Below are positions 51,874 through 60,952 of a stretch of 64,000 nucleotides of DNA, one piece after another. The position numbers and the translations under genes are program-made. Source of the DNA: Gemmatimonadota bacterium (GTDB lineage Bacteria > Gemmatimonadota > Gemmatimonadetes > Longimicrobiales > Gaopeijiaceae); assembly GCA_030428885.1 (NCBI GenBank), contig JAUIEJ010000008.1:124001-188000 (forward strand), read 5' to 3'. Under the pieces are notes generated by a model. It saw only the letters and a list, made by a program, of their open reading frames with translations. It was not told the origin of the DNA and ran no database searches. Within the stretch, counting starts at the first letter, position 1; each line of letters opens with the position of its first letter.

Positions 51874-52886
51874 CCCACGAACTCGTTGCCGACCTTCCGG
51901 GCCCGCTCCGGCTTGTCCAGGTCGATTCCCAGGGACAGCCCGACCTCGACCAGCAGGTTCCATCCCGCGGCGAGGTGGACGAAGGGGTTCATCTCTCCCG
52001 CATCGGGCACCTCGATGGTGGGGAACCGGGTGGCGGACGAACTGACGGCCACCACGGTGAGTCCCACACCGTCGACCAGCACCGTCTCGAACTTCTCGGC
52101 CTCGACGTCGATGGGGTCGATGACCACGACCACGTCCCGGGGGTCCATCACCTCTTCGATTCCGTGGACGGCGTAGGTGCCCTCCAGGAAGTCACTCTTC
52201 TTCCGGGCGATCTCGTTGGTCTTGAGAGTCAGTTCCTCGGCGACTCCGTCGTTGTACCCGGCGAAGTAGACCGTGGGCGCCTGAACGACGGCCTCCACGA
52301 TGCCCGGATCGATGGCTCCGGTCAGGGCCGCCCGCACCTTGTCGGCGGCGCCGTCCAGATCCCGGGCCATGTCCCGGCCGGCGACGTGGCTCACGATGGA
52401 CTGGTACACGAGGGCCTGCTCTGCGACGCTCTTGGTGGCGGCCACGGCATGCTCCCAGCCGCACTGGAGCACGAAGGTCGTGGAGGCGTGCTGTTCCAGA
52501 AGCGTGTCTTCGTTCGCCGTAAGCCCGAATCGATGGGGATTGCCGGCCTCGGCGAGCTGCTTCAGTACGGCGATGACCTCGGCCGTGCGCCCGGAGTTCG
52601 AGGCCCCGAAGACGGCGAATCTGGAGAGGTCGTAGGTCGCCGCTTGTCGCGAGCCCTCCGTGGCGATCCAGAGATCGGCGCCCCAGGTGAGCGCCTTCCG
52701 GATGGCGTTCTTCGCGGGGAAGATCCGGCTGGAGCCCTCGCCCGTCAGGAGGAGCCGTCCAACGTCGGCGATGGCGTCGGCGGCGTCGGCGGTCGGGGCC
52801 GGGTCGAAGTCGTCGATCACGCCCACGGCATCCATCATCTCGCGGCACAGCGCGAACCGGGTGTATCGGGCGTCGTGGCTATTCAC
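51870..52886 (-). CDS. SIS-domain sugar-phosphate isomerase/deaminase-like protein
   Basis: 338 residues, cytosolic, two SIS domains as in AgaS or the isomerase half of GlmS. The first holds FGASNSGRTAEVIAVL, binding the phosphate, and the second YFAGYNDGVAEELTLKTNEIARKKSDFLEGTYAVHGIEEVMD. Where GlmS-type enzymes read GELKHGP, this protein reads GTYAVHGIEEV, as in some aldose/ketose isomerases. It probably isomerises or deaminates an (amino)hexose 6-phosphate. It sits between a PPi-type phosphofructokinase gene (42 nt upstream) and the exported hydrolase, consistent with feeding an amino- or ketohexose into glycolysis. Confidence 0.85.
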   Translation of the reverse strand: MNSHDARYTRFALCREMMDAVGVIDDFDPAPTADAADAIADVGRLLLTGEGSSRIFPAKNAIRKALTWGADLWIATEGSRQAATYDLSRFAVFGASNSGRTAEVIAVLKQLAEAGNPHRFGLTANEDTLLEQHASTTFVLQCGWEHAVAATKSVAEQALVYQSIVSHVAGRDMARDLDGAADKVRAALTGAIDPGIVEAVVQAPTVYFAGYNDGVAEELTLKTNEIARKKSDFLEGTYAVHGIEEVMDPRDVVVVIDPIDVEAEKFETVLVDGVGLTVVAVSSSATRFPTIEVPDAGEMNPFVHLAAGWNLLVEVGLSLGIDLDKPERARKVGNEFVG

Positions 52887-52928
52887 GGTGGGAACCCTCC
52901 TTCGCGGGCACGGCTCTCGAACGGGCGG

Positions 52929-54131
52929 CTACGCAACCGGATCGACGCGCAGGTCGGCGTACTCGGGAAGTTCACCCACCAACGGGCGCAGGTAGTCGAA
53001 GAACGCCGGGGTGGGGAAGTTGCCGTCGGCGTTGATCATGTCGTCGGGCATGGGCTTCGCACGAACGGCGACGTCCTCCAGGGGGGCGGTACCCAGGGAG
53101 ATCCGGTAGGGATCACCGGTCTCCCGGACGAAGGTGACCATGACGCCCGTCCGGCCTTCGCCGGCGAGGCGCGCCGCCTCCCGCCCGGCATCGTAGGCTT
53201 CGTTCAGGTCCGTCTCCACGGCCCGATCGATGGCGCACATGGGGAGGGATTCGGTGACCTGGAATTCCCCACGCCACCCGAAGCGGTCCGTGATCATGCG
53301 GTGCAGACGCATCCCCACGCTGGCGCCGCCCATGGCGCCGAACTCGACGTTGGCGAACCGATCGGTGGTCTCGGAGGCGGACACCGGCGTCCCGTCGGCG
53401 TACTTGATGCCTTCGCCGCACACGATGGACACGTATCCGAAGCGGCGGTGCGCGTCGGCCACATCGTCGACGAACCGTTCCCGGTCGAAGGCACGCTCGG
53501 GGAGGTAGACCAGATGGGGTCCGTCCTCGTCCCGGTGCCGGGCGAGGGCCCCCGCGGCCGCCAGCCACCCCGAGTCCCGTCCGATGGACTGGTAGATGGT
53601 GAACTGATCCACCTTCTGCATGTCGCGAGCCAATCGCCCGGCCTGCTGGACGGAGAGGGCCGTGTAGCGCGCGGCGCTGGGGTAGCCCGGCGTATGGTCG
53701 GTGGCGTAGAGGTCGTTGTCGACGGTCTTCGGCACGCCGATCCCCCGGAGTTCGTAGCCCTCCCGGGCCGCGTACGCCGTGACGCGATGGATGGTGTCCA
53801 TGGTGTCGTTGCCGCCGATCATGAACATCGTGTGGATGTCGTACTTCTCGAGCCGGGAGAGGATTCTCGGAAAGTCGTCGTCCTGGAGCTTGTGTCGGGA
53901 CGAGCCCAGGACCGACGACGGCGTTCGCCGGAGCCCGGCGAGGGTCTCGGCGGACTGGGCCGAGAGATCCACCAACTGGTCGGCCATGAAGCCCTCGATC
54001 CCCCAGCGCATGCCGAGCACACGATCGATGTCGGCGATCCCGGCGCACCCCTCGACGATGCCGGCGAGGCTCGAGTTGATGACACTCGTGGGACCGCCGG
54101 ACTGGCCGACGATGGCGTTGCCCTTTCCCAT
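52929..54131 (-). CDS. PfkA-family 6-phosphofructokinase, probably PPi-dependent
   Basis: 400 residues. The family start AIVGQSGGPTSVINSSL, then IGGNDTMDT and PKTVDNDL. The Lys in PKTVDND and the Asp after Asn in GGND are the residues that mark PPi-using enzymes (ATP-PFKs have GGDGS and PGTIDND). The position of the Mg-binding Asp of ATP-PFK is Asn here, a variant I believe occurs in other PPi-PFKs. ATG 54131 is preceded by an AAAGGAAG ribosome-binding site. With the SIS gene it makes a small sugar-phosphate module. It could phosphorylate tagatose- or fructose-6-phosphate. Confidence 0.88.
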   Translation of the reverse strand: MGKGNAIVGQSGGPTSVINSSLAGIVEGCAGIADIDRVLGMRWGIEGFMADQLVDLSAQSAETLAGLRRTPSSVLGSSRHKLQDDDFPRILSRLEKYDIHTMFMIGGNDTMDTIHRVTAYAAREGYELRGIGVPKTVDNDLYATDHTPGYPSAARYTALSVQQAGRLARDMQKVDQFTIYQSIGRDSGWLAAAGALARHRDEDGPHLVYLPERAFDRERFVDDVADAHRRFGYVSIVCGEGIKYADGTPVSASETTDRFANVEFGAMGGASVGMRLHRMITDRFGWRGEFQVTESLPMCAIDRAVETDLNEAYDAGREAARLAGEGRTGVMVTFVRETGDPYRISLGTAPLEDVAVRAKPMPDDMINADGNFPTPAFFDYLRPLVGELPEYADLRVDPVA

Positions 54132-54179
54132 TCCATCTTCCTTTCGTGGGGCGACCCGGGTCGCCCTTGACATGAACTC

Positions 54180-54980
54180 GTGAAGCCGTACGGTGTGGCG
54201 ATGGACAACCGGATTCTGTACGCGGGGGATACCGATCTCGGGAGCGCGGCCGCCTACCTGGCCGGAGTGCTGACCCACGCGGGTTGTCCCTTCGACTACG
54301 TTGCGAGCGACGTGCCCCTGGGGCCGACGTTGGCGAGGGTCGAACCTCGGTTGTACGTCCTGTCCGACTACCCTGTCAAGAATCTCTCGGAGGGGGATTT
54401 CCGTCGCATCATAGACGACGTGGAGCAGGGGGCCGGATTGCTCATGATCGGGGGTTGGGAGTCGTTTCACGGGGCGCGGGGAGAGTACCACCGCTCGCCT
54501 CTGGCGGAGATCCTCCCGGTGCGGATGGAGTCCACCGACGACCGGGTCAACGTATCCCAACCGTGTCTGGTGGAGCAGCGCGCCGACCACGCGATTCTCG
54601 AGGGACTCCCCTTCCACCGTCCGCCCGGGATCGGTGGATACAATCGGGTTCGGGCCCGGGACGGAGCCGAGGTCCTCCTCATGGCCCGTCATTGTGCGGT
54701 GGACGTCCGGCGGCGGGCCGACCGTCTCGACGCCGAATACGTCGTCACCCCCGGCGAGGGGGTCCCCCTCCTGGTTGTGGGACATCACGGGCGAGGCCGC
54801 ACCGCGGCCTTCACGAGCGACGTGGCGCCCCACTGGGTCGGCGGCTTCGTCGATTGGGGACTCCGGCGGGTGGTGGCCCAGGCGCCGGGGGCCGCCGAGA
54901 TCGAGGTCGGTTCGGATTACGCCGCGTTCTTCACCCGTCTCGTCCGCTGGACCCGGGGCGACGATCCACCCGACGCCTGA
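54180..54980 (+). CDS. Class-I glutamine-amidotransferase-like protein (STM3548/COG5426-like)
   Basis: 266 residues from GTG 54180, or 259 from ATG 54201 (MDNRILYAGDTD), which fits the usual family start better; neither has a clear ribosome-binding site. The segment ILYAGDTDLGSAAAYLAGVLTHAGCPFDYV, then GAGLLMIGGWESFHG, and GHHGRGRTAAFTSDVAPHW match the GATase1-like family, whose members lack the catalytic Cys of true amidotransferases. They are often next to sugar catabolism genes, as here (PFK/SIS on the other strand). Function unknown; cytosolic. Confidence 0.78.
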   Translation: MKPYGVAMDNRILYAGDTDLGSAAAYLAGVLTHAGCPFDYVASDVPLGPTLARVEPRLYVLSDYPVKNLSEGDFRRIIDDVEQGAGLLMIGGWESFHGARGEYHRSPLAEILPVRMESTDDRVNVSQPCLVEQRADHAILEGLPFHRPPGIGGYNRVRARDGAEVLLMARHCAVDVRRRADRLDAEYVVTPGEGVPLLVVGHHGRGRTAAFTSDVAPHWVGGFVDWGLRRVVAQAPGAAEIEVGSDYAAFFTRLVRWTRGDDPPDA

Positions 54981-54998
54981 CACCGGTCCCCAGGGCGG

Positions 54999-57113
54999 TC
55001 ACGACGGGGTCCGGTCCCAGGGGAAGGCCGCCGTGGGCAGGTTCGTGTAGCGGCGAACGCCGATGCGCAGGGTCTCGCCGCTCCCGGGCGCCAGGCGGAC
55101 GGTGAACCACGAGCCGTTCACCGCGGTACTCCGCCCGTCCACGGTCACCTCGGTGGCGGTGTGCTCACCGTAGGCCCCCATCTGCACCGTGACCGTTCGC
55201 TCGTGAAGGGGATTCGCGTTGACGAGAGTGAGCGTCACGCTCCCGGCGTCGAAGCCGTCCACCAGTGCGCCCACGTCGGCCGGGAGGCCCGGACGCCGGT
55301 TCACCGGATCGAAATGCCGCACCTGGACGTTCAACGGGAGGGGGCCGTGGGACTCGCCGCCGGGGTCGGGGCCGCCCATGGTGAGATGCACCAGGGCCGA
55401 GATGGGGATCGAGCCGTTCCCCCCGATGCCGTCGCTCGTGCCGCCGCCGGCCGCTCGAGGCGCGGCGACCGACGAAGCGGGGCCCGCGGCCGCAGCCGCC
55501 GATACCGCCGCGGGGGACGTCGTGGTCAACGGCGCGCCGTTGTTCGGCACGCATCCGCCGAGCGCCTGCCGCATGGGCGGCAACCGATCGAGGGACGCCA
55601 TGGAGATGGTGGACGGATACGCCTGACCCTCCACGCCCAGCCAGCCGCTGGACGCGGTGGCGCCGCCGGGCCGCGTAGCCTGGCCCGGACCGGGGGGCAC
55701 GGCGTTGGCCCGCATCTCCGACAGCGCCGATTCGAGGGCTCGCACGGGGTAGCCGGGATCGTTGCCCTTCAGGTAGTCGATCCAATCCGTACCGGGCTGG
55801 GTGTCCACACCCTGGCGTTGGGGGGAGATGTCGCCCGGGAGAATCGGGATCCGCTCGAGGTCGTCCGGCCGGAGCGACGTGACGTAGAGGTCGACCAGGA
55901 TGTTCACCAGGTTGCCCTGCGTGCCGCTGCCGTTGCCCCGCTGGACGTGGCGGGTTCCGTCACTCAGCGAACCGTAGCCCCCCCATCCGTTGTCGTCGTA
56001 GAGATGGGGAACCAAGACCGTTCCGTCCACCACCTTCCGGGCCGCGAAGAGGTTTTCGACCTGGTGACGCATGGCCTGGGTGTACGACGGGTCGCCCGAC
56101 AGGAGCAACGCCACGTCGAATCCCTCGGGCGGGCCCCGGAAGACGTAGTTCCGCTCTCCCTCCCCGGTCCACCCCCAGACTCCGCAGTACCACTTGCCGC
56201 CCCACTCCCCGCCGATGGTGCCGTCCAGGCCGATGTTCGACGGGATGTTGCCCCCGTTGGCCTCGGTCCGGTCGCGCCACGCCCCGATGTACTCCAGGAC
56301 CCAGTCCCGGTACTTCGGGTCCTGCGTCAGGATGAAGGCGGTGAACGGAAGCATGGCCGCGGCCATGTTCATGGGATGATCCCCCCGGACGTCGGTGGCC
56401 GCGACGCTCCAGAACCGCAGGCTCGGGCTGAGCCCCTCCCAGTCGGCGGGCACCACCGCGTCGAGCTTGGGACCGAGGCTTCCGTTGAACAGACTCCGGA
56501 TGATCTTCGTCTCCGGGTCGTAGTTCGGGGCCGCCGGGTCTTCGTTCATGTACAGTCCCGCGAACCGCTGGGCCCGGAGCTTGTTCGTGGGGTCGTTGGG
56601 GCGGGCGAGGGCGTACAGGTAGAACGGGGCGAGCTCTTCGCTGCTGTGTTCCCAATCGAACTGGGTGATGAAGTCGTTGCGGAAGATCCCGTTCTTCGCC
56701 GCCGCCACCTCCGGGACGCGGCCGTTCGTGTACTGCTCGAGGTGGCCTTCCCAGATCCGGCGAAACTCGTCCACCAACGACTCGGGCCCTCCCATGATGT
56801 AGGCGAGGGGCCAGTCCTTGGCTCGATTGACGATGTCGTCGGGCCCGTCGCCCGCGCCCCACGCCGGAGGCACGCTGCGGATCGCCTGGCCGTCCGGATG
56901 GAATGCCGCAGCGGCATGGGCTTCGGCGATCTCGGCACTGGATTCCAGGAGGGTCCGCTGGGCGGCGACCCAGGGGGGTGGGGTCATGGCGCGATCCACG
57001 ACGATGGTGGTGGAGCCGAGGGTGTCCTGGGGGGCGACCGCCGCGGCGTGAACCGGGGCCGCGGGAACGATGGCCAGCGCGCTGGCGAGCCCTGCCACGA
57101 CACGGACGTTCAC
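54999..57113 (-). CDS. Large secreted protein, possibly an alpha/alpha-toroid polysaccharide-active enzyme
   Basis: 704 residues from a GTG that overlaps the stop of the aldo/keto reductase gene (GTGA). Signal peptide ending near VHAAA. The first ~420 residues are helix-rich with many aromatic and Asp/Glu residues (FDWEHSSEELAPFYLYALA, YRDWVLEYIGAWRDRTEANGGN, GGEWGGKWYCGVWGWTGEGERNYVF), compatible with a toroid of the lyase/glycosidase type. A low-complexity Ala/Gly linker (about 510-560) leads to a C-terminal beta-sandwich (VTLTLVNANPLHERTVTVQMGAYGEHTATEVTVDGR). I do not recognise the family with certainty. The neighbours suggest carbohydrate degradation. Confidence 0.6.
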   Translation of the reverse strand: MNVRVVAGLASALAIVPAAPVHAAAVAPQDTLGSTTIVVDRAMTPPPWVAAQRTLLESSAEIAEAHAAAAFHPDGQAIRSVPPAWGAGDGPDDIVNRAKDWPLAYIMGGPESLVDEFRRIWEGHLEQYTNGRVPEVAAAKNGIFRNDFITQFDWEHSSEELAPFYLYALARPNDPTNKLRAQRFAGLYMNEDPAAPNYDPETKIIRSLFNGSLGPKLDAVVPADWEGLSPSLRFWSVAATDVRGDHPMNMAAAMLPFTAFILTQDPKYRDWVLEYIGAWRDRTEANGGNIPSNIGLDGTIGGEWGGKWYCGVWGWTGEGERNYVFRGPPEGFDVALLLSGDPSYTQAMRHQVENLFAARKVVDGTVLVPHLYDDNGWGGYGSLSDGTRHVQRGNGSGTQGNLVNILVDLYVTSLRPDDLERIPILPGDISPQRQGVDTQPGTDWIDYLKGNDPGYPVRALESALSEMRANAVPPGPGQATRPGGATASSGWLGVEGQAYPSTISMASLDRLPPMRQALGGCVPNNGAPLTTTSPAAVSAAAAAGPASSVAAPRAAGGGTSDGIGGNGSIPISALVHLTMGGPDPGGESHGPLPLNVQVRHFDPVNRRPGLPADVGALVDGFDAGSVTLTLVNANPLHERTVTVQMGAYGEHTATEVTVDGRSTAVNGSWFTVRLAPGSGETLRIGVRRYTNLPTAAFPWDRTPS

Positions 57114-58075
57114 GTCTGCCTCCCGGGGGTCTGTCGGTTCAGCCTCGCCGCCTCCTCCTCGAGGGCGTCCCGCACCCCGTCGTCGAGGGGCGGAAGCTCG
57201 GCGGCGGCCACGGCCGCACGGTAGTCGTCGATGTTCTTCGCACCCATGCAGATGGTGTGGCACCCGGGCTGATCCAGCGCCCACCGGATGGCCGCCTGCG
57301 CCATGGTGACACCGGCGGGCAGATGGTCGGCGAGAGCGCCGAAGCGGGCGAAGTCCACGTCCCGGCACCCCTCCGACCGGTTGTCGTCGGGGCGGAAGCG
57401 CGGCCGTTGCCCGAAGTACTTCCCGCTGAGCCGGCCCTGAGCCATGACCCCCCGAACCTGGGTTCCCAGACCGTGCTCCCGGGCGACGGCCCAGAGGTCC
57501 TGCCGCGGACTCAGGAGGTTCGAGGGAAACTGGAGGACCTCCACGGCCTCGTGCTCCACCATGGTGGAGAGGATGGGGAGGCGACCTGTGGAAATGCCGT
57601 ATGCACGGATCTTCCCCTGTGCCCGGGCCTCGTCCAGGACGGCCCGGCCCGCGGCCACGTATTCGGGGCGGGGCGCACAGTGGTAGAGGAAGATGTCGAC
57701 GTAGTCGGTGCCCAGGCGTCGCAGGGATCCTTCGAGGCTGGGCAGGATCGTCTCGGGACTGGAGTCGTCCTCCCGGGTGCCGCCGGGGCCGACCCGATAC
57801 CCGAACTTGGTGGACACGACCCAGCGGTGGCGACGGTCCTGGAGCGCCCGGCCGACCCGCCGTTCCGACTCGCCCGCGCTGTACTGCTCCGCGGTGTCGA
57901 TGGCGTTCACTCCCAGGTCGTCCAGCTCGTGGATCATACGGATCACGTTGGCCTCGCCCGGGTCGGGATGGCCGTCGGCCTGCCCGTCGAGGGAGAGGGG
58001 GCCCCCGAGCTGCCATGCCCCGATGGTGATGGGGGACACCTGGAGGCCGGTGGAACCCAGTGCGTTGGTCCTCAC
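57110..58075 (-). CDS. Aldo/keto reductase
   Basis: 321 residues, cytosolic. AKR barrel with the catalytic tetrad visible: Asp and Tyr in NAIDTAEQYSAGESE, Lys in VVSTKFGY and His in DIFLYHCAPR. The NADPH-binding C-terminal segment is CMGAKNIDDYRAAVAAAELP. It reduces a sugar, ketone or aldehyde. GTG 58075 overlaps the stop of the lyase gene and its own stop overlaps the next start (both GTGA), so three proteins are made from one message. The longer open frame to 60751 is a shadow. Confidence 0.9.
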   Translation of the reverse strand: MRTNALGSTGLQVSPITIGAWQLGGPLSLDGQADGHPDPGEANVIRMIHELDDLGVNAIDTAEQYSAGESERRVGRALQDRRHRWVVSTKFGYRVGPGGTREDDSSPETILPSLEGSLRRLGTDYVDIFLYHCAPRPEYVAAGRAVLDEARAQGKIRAYGISTGRLPILSTMVEHEAVEVLQFPSNLLSPRQDLWAVAREHGLGTQVRGVMAQGRLSGKYFGQRPRFRPDDNRSEGCRDVDFARFGALADHLPAGVTMAQAAIRWALDQPGCHTICMGAKNIDDYRAAVAAAELPPLDDGVRDALEEEAARLNRQTPGRQT

Positions 58076-59436
58076 GAGGCGGCCTGCTCCCCGGCCCGAT
58101 GCCGGGCGAGGACCGTGTCGACGAACTCTCCCGCCAGGCCGATCTGGCTCTCCAGGTCGAGGGCCCGTGCCAGCTCGGTCTCGGAGAGGTGTTCGGTCAC
58201 CACGGGGTCGCGGGAGACGATCTCGCTGAACGACTCGCCACGGGTGACGGCTTCGGCCGAGAGTTGGCGGATCAGCTCGTGGGCCCGGGCCCGACCGAGG
58301 GGTTCGGCCAGGGCCATGAGCAGTCCCTCGGAGCACGACAGACCCTGCTGGCGGTCCAGATTCCGAAGCATGTTCTCGGGTTTGACGATGAGCCCGTCCA
58401 GGACCCGCCTCAGCGTGTGGAGCTGGGCGGACATGAGGAGGCAGGCCTCGGGAAGGAACTTCCAGGCCGTTTCTCCCTGCCGGTGGTCGTCCTCCCACTC
58501 GGCATGGATGTAGTCCAGAGCCGGGATGGCGTTGGAGCGGAGGAGGCGTCCCAGGAAGACCACCGATCCCGAGGCCACCGGGTTCTGTTTGTGGGGCATG
58601 GCGGAGCTTCCCACCTTCCCCTCGGTGAACTCGGTCACCTCGTCGATGTCGGTCTGCTGAAGGTTGTAGATGTTCTGGGCGATCTTGCCGAGGGTGGCCG
58701 ACAGCATGCAGAGCAGCAGGACGAACTCGGCCACCCGGTCGCCGGACGTCTTCACCGGAATCACCGACGAGGCGAGACCCAACCTCTTCATGAGGCGCTT
58801 CTCGACCTCCAACCCGATGGGCCCGAGAGATGCCAGGGTTCCCACGGCCCCGCCGAATTCTCCCACGAGAATGCGGGAACGGGCGCTGAGAAGGCGTTCC
58901 TGCTGACGGTGCACCTCGTCCAACCACACCGCCGTCTTGAAGCCGAAGGTTACGGGGATCGCATGCTGGCCGTGGGTCCGCCCCGCCATCACGGTGCGAC
59001 GGTGCGTCTCGGCGAGGTGGGCGAGGGAATCGCCGACCGCGGCCAGATCCTCGAGGATGAGCGCGTACGCATCCTTGATCTGGAGCATCATGCCGGTGTC
59101 GAAGATGTTCTTGCTGGTGGCGCCCCAGTGCACGTACCGGCCCGCCGAGGGTGAGATGACCTTGCGCAGGGCGTTCACCAGCGGCACCACCGGATTCCAG
59201 GTGGCGTCGAATTCCGCCTTCATGGCGGCGAGGTCGAGGAGATCGATCCGGGCGCCCCGGGCGATCTCGTCGGCCGCCTCGGCGGGCACGATCCCGAGTT
59301 CGGCTTCGGCGTGAGCCAGCGCGGCCTCGACGTCGAGCCATCGCTGTTGGGTCTGCCGGTCCTGCCACACCGCGCGCATGGCGGCGGTGCCGAAGCGGTC
59401 CCGGAAGTAGAATGAATCGAAGGCGGTGGAGCTCAT
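58072..59436 (-). CDS. Fumarase/aspartase-superfamily lyase (PurB/PcaB-like)
   Basis: 454 residues from ATG 59436; in-frame starts at 59448 and 59478 are possible. The superfamily regions are clear: YVHWGATSKNIFDTGMM, MAGRTHGQHAIPVTFGFKTA with the catalytic His, and the signature loop GSSAMPHKQNP. Sequence style is closest to adenylosuccinate lyase and 3-carboxymuconate cycloisomerase. Being the first gene of an operon with an aldo/keto reductase and a secreted protein, it is unlikely to be the purine-pathway PurB and more likely cleaves a C-N or C-O bond in a catabolic intermediate. The reaction is unknown. Confidence 0.83.
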   Translation of the reverse strand: MSSTAFDSFYFRDRFGTAAMRAVWQDRQTQQRWLDVEAALAHAEAELGIVPAEAADEIARGARIDLLDLAAMKAEFDATWNPVVPLVNALRKVISPSAGRYVHWGATSKNIFDTGMMLQIKDAYALILEDLAAVGDSLAHLAETHRRTVMAGRTHGQHAIPVTFGFKTAVWLDEVHRQQERLLSARSRILVGEFGGAVGTLASLGPIGLEVEKRLMKRLGLASSVIPVKTSGDRVAEFVLLLCMLSATLGKIAQNIYNLQQTDIDEVTEFTEGKVGSSAMPHKQNPVASGSVVFLGRLLRSNAIPALDYIHAEWEDDHRQGETAWKFLPEACLLMSAQLHTLRRVLDGLIVKPENMLRNLDRQQGLSCSEGLLMALAEPLGRARAHELIRQLSAEAVTRGESFSEIVSRDPVVTEHLSETELARALDLESQIGLAGEFVDTVLARHRAGEQAAS

Positions 59437-59641
59437 GACCTGTACCATGCGAACGTGGACCCGGCGCCGACGATCCAACCCTCACGTCAACGGGAACGGC
59501 CAACATGGGACCCCCGGGATACACGCCACAAGGCGGGCTCCCGTGCGGGGTGAAGCGCTCAACAAACGGCGTCCGGTAGGGGTCCACGTCCGTGCCGGCA
59601 GACCTCGCCGGCCCCTGCGTCTCCATCCCGGAGGATCCCTC

Positions 59642-60865
59642 GTGCGTGTCCCGCATCTCGTCGCCTGCTCGGTCCTCACCTGCCTGGTCGCCGTCGTCGG
59701 CTGTGCCGAGCCGGCCGAAGACGAGCAACCCCAGGCTCAGCCCCAGGCCCAGGCCGGGCCCCCGTCCCAATCCGAGACGTATCCCGAGTATCGTCCGGGA
59801 ACGACCGAGGTTCGGCCGGGCCAGTTCCGAGCTCCCGAGTTCGATCCACCGAGCATTCTGGACTACAAGCCCAACTCCATGCTCGTGGCCGAGGAGAATC
59901 TCGTTCCGGCGGCGAAGTTCCCCGTCATCGACATCCACAGCCACCAGCGGGCCACGGCCGAGAACATGGAGCGGCTCGTGGACGAGATGGACGCCATGAA
60001 CGTGCAGGTTCTGGTGAACCTGAGCGGGGGCAGCGGTGAAGAGCTGCAGGAACGGATCGAAGCGGTTCGCAACGGCCCCTATCCGGACCGGTTCCGGCTG
60101 TTTGCGAATATCGACTTCGACGATGTGGGTCCCGGCTTCGGAGAGGAGGCCGCCGCGCAACTCCAGCGGGACGTGGAGGCCGGCGCCATCGGCCTGAAGA
60201 TCTTCAAGAGCCTCGGCATGACGAACCTGAAGGCCGACGGGACGCGACTGCACGTGGATGATCCGGAGTTGGATCCCATCTGGGAGATGGCCGGTCAGAT
60301 GGACATTCCGGTGCTGATCCACACCGCCGAGCCGCCGGCGTTCTTCGAGGAGCCGGACTATACCAACGAGCGGTGGCTCGAGCTGGCGCTCTTTCCGAGC
60401 CGGCGAAACTACGGGCCCGATCAGGTGGACTTCGAGACGCTCCTCCAGGAGCGCGATCGCATGTTCCTGAAGCACCCCGACACCCGTTTCATCGCGGCCC
60501 ACTTCGGCTTCCACGGCCATGACCTCCAGCGGGCGGCCGAGGTGCTCGACTCCATTCCCAACCTGTACCTCGATCTCTCGGCCGTGCTCTACGACTTCGG
60601 GCGCCAGCCCCGGGCCGCTCGGGAGTTCTTCATCGAGTATCAGGACCGCCTGATTTTCGGAAAGGACTCCTACCAGCCCACCGAGTTCCCGTACTACTGG
60701 CGGGTCTTCGAGACCGCGGACGAGTACTTCGACTACTATCGGGACTATCACGCGTACTGGAAGCTCTACGGCATGGCGCTTCCCGACGACGTCCTGAGGA
60801 AGATCTACTACGAGAACGCCCTGGCGGTGACCCCGGGTCTGCCGGCGGGGGCCTACGGCGGATAG
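59642..60865 (+). CDS. Amidohydrolase-2-family lipoprotein
   Basis: 407 residues; GTG preceded by GGAGG (59630-59634). Lipobox VVGC about 21 residues in, then a Gln/Pro-rich linker. Metal-site motifs: DIHSH, IFKSLG with Lys, LIHTAEP, AHFGFHG, and the late Asp in GKDSYQP, so a TIM-barrel hydrolase or decarboxylase of the ACMSD/LigW-like group. Being anchored in the envelope is unusual for that group, which is mostly cytosolic, but such lipoproteins occur in Gemmatimonadota-like genomes. Substrate unknown. Diverges from the lyase operon across 205 nt; a strong terminator follows. Confidence 0.85.
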   Translation: MRVPHLVACSVLTCLVAVVGCAEPAEDEQPQAQPQAQAGPPSQSETYPEYRPGTTEVRPGQFRAPEFDPPSILDYKPNSMLVAEENLVPAAKFPVIDIHSHQRATAENMERLVDEMDAMNVQVLVNLSGGSGEELQERIEAVRNGPYPDRFRLFANIDFDDVGPGFGEEAAAQLQRDVEAGAIGLKIFKSLGMTNLKADGTRLHVDDPELDPIWEMAGQMDIPVLIHTAEPPAFFEEPDYTNERWLELALFPSRRNYGPDQVDFETLLQERDRMFLKHPDTRFIAAHFGFHGHDLQRAAEVLDSIPNLYLDLSAVLYDFGRQPRAAREFFIEYQDRLIFGKDSYQPTEFPYYWRVFETADEYFDYYRDYHAYWKLYGMALPDDVLRKIYYENALAVTPGLPAGAYGG

Positions 60866-60894
60866 CGCTTTCGCGCCGTACGGCCTGAACGACG

Positions 60895-60930
60895 ACGGCG
60901 CCTCCCCCGGCCATGGGGGAGGCGCCGTTT
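60895..60930 (+). terminator. Strong intrinsic terminator
   Basis: Perfect 14-bp stem (ACGGCGCCTCCCCC / GGGGGAGGCGCCGT) with a 6-nt loop, ending in TTT, 29 nt after the amidohydrolase stop. The leftward PIG-L gene ends at 60953, so the hairpin may serve both convergent genes. Confidence 0.85.
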
Positions 60931-60952
60931 TCCGTTGGAGGACCGTCGGCGA

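Noticed and set aside
57110-60751. 1213-residue fused open frame on the minus strand
   Set aside because: Only the last ~320 codons encode a recognisable protein (aldo/keto reductase); the rest is antisense to the amidohydrolase gene or out of frame with the lyase gene.
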